Below are positions 7,855 through 10,310 of a stretch of DNA of 10,310 nt, in pieces (position 1 is the stretch's first letter; each line of letters begins with the position of its first letter). The DNA is from Rhizopus sp. PT2906 (taxonomy: Eukaryota > Mucoromycota > Mucoromycetes > Mucorales > Rhizopodaceae). The stretch lies in contig JAMYHX010000846.1 of the NCBI GenBank assembly GCA_025529335.1, positions 1 to 10,310 of the forward strand, in the 5' to 3' direction. Under the pieces are notes generated by a model. The model made no database searches, was not told where the DNA came from, and saw nothing but the letters and a program-made list of their open reading frames with translations. The position numbers and the translations under genes were made by a program.

Positions 7855-8696
7855 GTTCCATCATCTTTTCATATCTTACTTCAAAGTCCAGTACAGTCTG
7901 CTTTAGTGCGGTAAATAAGACTTCATTGACACCTGATAGACCAATGTTGATAGCATAACAGTCTGACTTTGGATTAATAAAAGATGATATCTGTAATCCA
8001 GGATCTGTTAGCCTTCGCTTAGGCCTTGTACAGACATTAGCAAACTCTTCTAGTTTTGAAGTAAAGGAGACTATATTCTTTTGTTTTTCAGTAGTTGTAC
8101 ATGAACAGGCAGAATGAAGGACGGATAGATTTGAATCTTTGGGTAAATGGAATGATACTAGTACCTAATATAACTTATGATATAATAATCAACCTAAAGA
8201 GTAACATATAGCTTACATCAAAGGTAGACATATGAGTACCATTCAAGGCTTCTACTATTGCTTCATGTGGAAATAGATAGTATCGAAGTTGATCAGATAT
8301 ATGCTCTTCTATTGTTCGATCCATACAAAATACGATATCTTGTCTTCTCCTTTGTTCATATCTTCTCTTCTTGATGGGTAATGCTGCCTTTTCAGTCAGG
8401 TCATCTTCTTCTTCCATCTTGTATTGTTCAATGATTTCATAAAATGTGATGTTGGGATAAAAGTAAGATCCAAACTTTACAGAAGCAAAACCCAAACGTC
8501 GAGATTGTAATTGTCTTTGATTAGTAGGATCTACAACATGTTTGTCTAAATCAGTTGGAATTGGATAACAAGAGAACACTTGTTCAATCCATAGTCTAAA
8601 GTAAATAGTTTATATAAATAGAATAGCAAGTCGTTATTCTATTTACCCATATTGTCTCCCATCTGTTTGACTATTGGCTCTTGATCTTGAAGACAT
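6939..8696 (-). CDS. GATA zinc-finger protein with unrecognised N-terminal region and acidic tract (possible two genes)
   Basis: Best model: one five-exon gene of 508 aa, exons 8696-8647, 8595-8217, 8164-7853, 7774-7594 and 7543-6939. Residues 1 to about 250 are a mixed, probably folded region I do not recognise, with a basic patch (KKRRYEQRRR). A Glu-rich tract follows, ending near residue 307. The GATA finger is at 342-367, C-X2-C-X18-C-X2-C (CSYC, then MWRRGPEG, then CNAC followed by GVKWKHGKIL), and a Lys-rich region and Ala-rich runs come after it. It should be a nuclear DNA-binding protein. The join rests on a 50-nt intron (7593-7544, GTAAAT to CTACTAG) that keeps the frame across the Glu tract. 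Alternative: two genes, 8696-7586 (309 aa, stop TAG) and 7508-6939 (189 aa, ATG), with only 77 bp between them. The GATA identity is sure; the fusion is about two-to-one likely. Confidence 0.7.
7335..7442 (-). other. GATA-type zinc finger coding segment
   Basis: The four zinc-binding cysteines occur as C-X2-C-X18-C-X2-C, the 18-residue loop form seen in some fungal and plant GATA factors. MWRRGP in the loop and CNACGVKWKHGKIL after it are the normal family core. This is the only DNA-binding domain I can see in the window. Confidence 0.93.
7594..7671 (-). repeat. GAA/GAG codon run encoding a Glu-rich tract
   Basis: An imperfect triplet repeat (plus-strand CTT/TTC, coding-strand GAA/GAG with a few GGT, GGG and GGA codons) encodes an almost pure glutamate run. 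It lies in exon 4 of the GATA-finger gene model. Triplet runs of this kind vary in length between strains, so the protein length may differ among isolates. Confidence 0.7.
7815..7850. repeat. (ATT)n microsatellite within an intron
   Basis: About 12 ATT/TAA units form most of the 5' half of the intron at 7852-7775 of the GATA-finger gene. On the coding strand the repeat runs straight out of the 5' splice site (GTAATAATAA). It makes this the longest intron modelled here (78 nt). Confidence 0.85.
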
Positions 8697-8803
8697 GGTA
8701 CCTTTGAGATGAATAAGACCGAAAAGGATAATTATATATGGAAAAAGTTTCAATATATATTTTTAGAAATTTATAATTTTATTGAAAGAGAAATTATATG
8801 TAT

Positions 8804-8813
8804 TTTATTTATT
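8804..8813 (-). terminator. Candidate poly(A) signal of the ADP/ATP carrier gene
   Basis: On the minus strand this reads AATAAATAAA, two overlapping AATAAA hexamers that begin 5 bp after the stop codon. The position is close to the stop, so a signal further on in the AT-rich 121-bp gap is also possible. Confidence 0.3.
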
Positions 8814-8817
8814 TTTC

Positions 8818-9848
8818 TTAACCAGATCCACCAGAAAACTTCTTACCAAACAGAATCAATTGAAGTTGATCATAACCAGACAATACACCTGCGCCAGCAA
8901 TAGCACGAAGAATATTAGCACCTGCGCCCTTGAAGAGAGAACTAACTCCTTCCTTGGCTACAATCTCACGGAAAGCATGGAGAGAAGAGTCATATTTGAC
9001 AGCAGCACCAGAGGTCATCATCATACGACGACGAACAGTATCAATAGGATAAGAAGCTAAAAAGGGGGCGTTAGATATTGTGTAACTTGTATATTTTATG
9101 CACTTACCAAGACCAGCACCAGTAGTTACAGCCCAACCAAGTAAGAAGGTAGCGATGAAAGATGATTGGAGATTTACAGGCATAATAGGCTTAATAGAAT
9201 CATACATACCAAAATAAAGACCACGATAAACGATGATACCAACACAGGAAATGTTGAAGCCACGATAAAGACCAACAATACCATCTGATTTGAGAGTCTT
9301 TTTATAAACATCAATCAGACCGTTGAATTGACGTTCACCACCCTTCTTTGCAGACTTGGCATCATTAGCAAGACGTGTTCGTGCATAGTCTAATGAATAG
9401 ACAAAAAGAAGGGAAGATGCGCCAGCAAGACCACCTGAAGCCAAATTACCAGCAAACCATTGCCAATATCCATCCTTCTTGTTGCGGTTAAACATGCGCT
9501 TGAATTCATCTCTGAAAGCGAAATTCAAAGCTTGAGTAGGAAAGTAACGGATGACATTGGCTGTATTTCCTCTCCATAAAGATATGACACCTTCACCCTT
9601 AACGGTACGAGTAAAACAATCAATAATACCCTTATAAGGTGAAGAAAGACGGCCTTGCTTAATCATTTCATCTTGATTTTGAATCAAGAGCTTAACACGT
9701 TCAATAGGAGCAGCAGCGGTCTTTGATACGGCGGCGGAAACACCCCCCATAAGAAAGTCCTACAATAGAGTCAATTATGGCCACCTTTGATCAAAAAGTC
9801 AATTATTAAGCGCTAACTTACAACAACAAACTTGTTTTGGTCAGGCAT
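8818..9848 (-). CDS. AAC: Mitochondrial ADP/ATP carrier (adenine nucleotide translocase)
   Basis: This is the inner-membrane antiporter that exchanges cytosolic ADP for matrix ATP, a member of the mitochondrial carrier (SLC25) family. Three exons: 9848-9822, 9759-9108 and 9056-8818; 918 nt, 305 aa, the normal length. The protein begins MPDQNKFVVDFLMGGVSAAV. The three carrier repeats each hold the signature: PIERVK in repeat 1, SLDYARTRLAND in repeat 2 (the usual L for P) and YPIDTVRRRMMM in repeat 3. The RRRMMM hexad is specific to ADP/ATP carriers. Intron 2 (9107-9057) can be translated without a stop, which would insert 17 residues inside GLASYP; splicing restores the family sequence, so it is an intron. 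The first exon codes only nine residues. The gene is probably strongly expressed, going by its pyrimidine-rich leader. Identity is secure; which paralogue it is cannot be told. Confidence 0.96.
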
Positions 9849-9910
9849 CGTTTTTTAAAAGAGAAAAAAGAAGAAAACGATAGAAAAAAAAGTAAATAAG
9901 ACACTCAGGG

Positions 9911-9934
9911 CGGGGTTCAAAAAAGACCGGGGTT
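9911..9934. promoter_or_regulatory. Paired CGGGGTT direct repeat upstream of the carrier gene
   Basis: Two identical CGGGGTT heptamers start at 9911 and 9928, in an otherwise AT-rich region, 63-80 bp before the ADP/ATP carrier ATG. GC-rich repeated words this close to a start codon could be an activator site; this is an inference from position and repetition only. Confidence 0.3.
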
Positions 9935-10149
9935 TAGACTTCATGACGTTTGCTTTATACAGTGTTTGTCTGATGAAAGCTTATGTTTATTGGGGGTGAC
10001 GACGACAAGATCAAGCGGACTAAATTGGTTTTTTGGGCACTTTTCAATTATACAAAGGGATTGAATCAATAGGTTAATAAGTCAACCTTATCGGAAGCGG
10101 AGTGAGAAAGGTTTGTGGGGGTAGAAAAAGAATTACAGTTTCCAGAAAG

Positions 10150-10217
10150 TAATGTCGCAAAAATTGAATTTTTACGATACAAAATATACAGGAATGCGAC
10201 ATCTTGGCGCGACATTA
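10150..10217. repeat. Cluster of TGTCGC/GCGACA inverted repeats
   Basis: TAATGTCGC at 10150-10158 is the exact inverse complement of GCGACATTA at 10209-10217. In addition ATGTCGCA at 10152-10159 pairs with TGCGACAT at 10195-10202. The three GCGACA cores lie within 68 bp, and I noticed no other copy in the window. The outer arms end in TA, as would a tiny element bounded by TA target-site duplications, but repeated protein-binding sites explain it equally well. Confidence 0.55.
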
Positions 10218-10310
10218 ATTTTTAAAAACACTGTATGAGACTTGATTTACACTTTTAGAAACTATTCGCACACTGATAATTTCAGACAACAAATAATGAT
10301 AAAAGAGAGC

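Larger units (their letters stand above)
9849..10310. promoter_or_regulatory. Promoter region of the ADP/ATP carrier gene; no gene seen
   Basis: No coding region is convincing in these 462 bp. On the minus strand the last ~50 bp before the ATG (about 9851-9898) are pyrimidine-rich, typical of a strongly expressed fungal gene. Two CGGGGTT copies (9911-9917 and 9928-9934) lie 17 bp apart. A TGACGT core (CREB/bZIP-type site) lies at 9944-9949. Around 10150-10217 is a cluster of TGTCGC/GCGACA inverted repeats, listed separately. Which of these act in regulation is unknown. Confidence 0.45.

Noticed and set aside
9057..9107. A 17-residue insertion in the ADP/ATP carrier, since the frame is open through this stretch
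   Set aside because: The stretch is 51 nt with a GTAAGT donor and TTTTAG acceptor, and its removal gives the conserved GLASYPIDTVRRR. It is an intron whose length is a multiple of three.

Overview
The window looks like nuclear DNA of an AT-rich fungus, most likely an early-diverging (Mucoromycota/Mucorales-like) lineage. The phylum is an inference from gene content and style. What the sequence shows directly is many very short GT-AG introns (about 27 modelled, 45-78 nt, most 50-59 nt), compact intergenic gaps, pyrimidine-rich leaders and eukaryote-only protein families. There is no bacterial operon structure, no rRNA or tRNA that I can recognise, and no transposase.

Layout, left to right. 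(1) Minus strand, 28-836: an unrecognised, charged, probably nuclear protein of about 234 aa in three exons. (2) A 109-bp shared promoter gap. (3) Plus strand, 946-2764: serine/threonine protein phosphatase 5 (PPP5C/Ppt1 type, TPR plus PPP domain) in eight exons, 481 aa. (4) A 447-bp convergent 3' gap. (5) Minus strand, 6289 down to about 3212: an LtrA-family (low temperature requirement A) polytopic membrane protein in 12 or 13 exons, about 796 aa, with a long soluble N-terminus and a Ser/Thr/His-rich loop. (6) Minus strand, 6502-6720: a 72-aa NDUFA4/MLRQ (B12D-like) mitochondrial subunit in a single exon. (7) Minus strand, 8696 down to 6939: best read as one five-exon gene joining an unrecognised N-terminal region, a Glu-rich tract and a C-terminal GATA zinc finger (508 aa). 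It could instead be two tandem genes only 77 bp apart. (8) Minus strand, 9848 down to 8818: mitochondrial ADP/ATP carrier, three exons, 305 aa. (9) A 462-bp gene-free right end holding the carrier promoter and a small cluster of inverted repeats.

The genes do not form one pathway. Two products are mitochondrial (ADP/ATP carrier, NDUFA4-like), one is a soluble phosphatase linked to Hsp90 clients in other eukaryotes, one is a membrane protein, and two are probably nuclear. All exon models were assembled by hand from splice motifs, reading-frame continuity and family motifs. The most useful leads are the possible fusion gene with a GATA finger, the unusual extra domains of the LtrA protein, the unidentified leftmost gene with an atypical splice acceptor, and the TGTCGC inverted-repeat cluster near the right end. 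I saw no clear new biological system.
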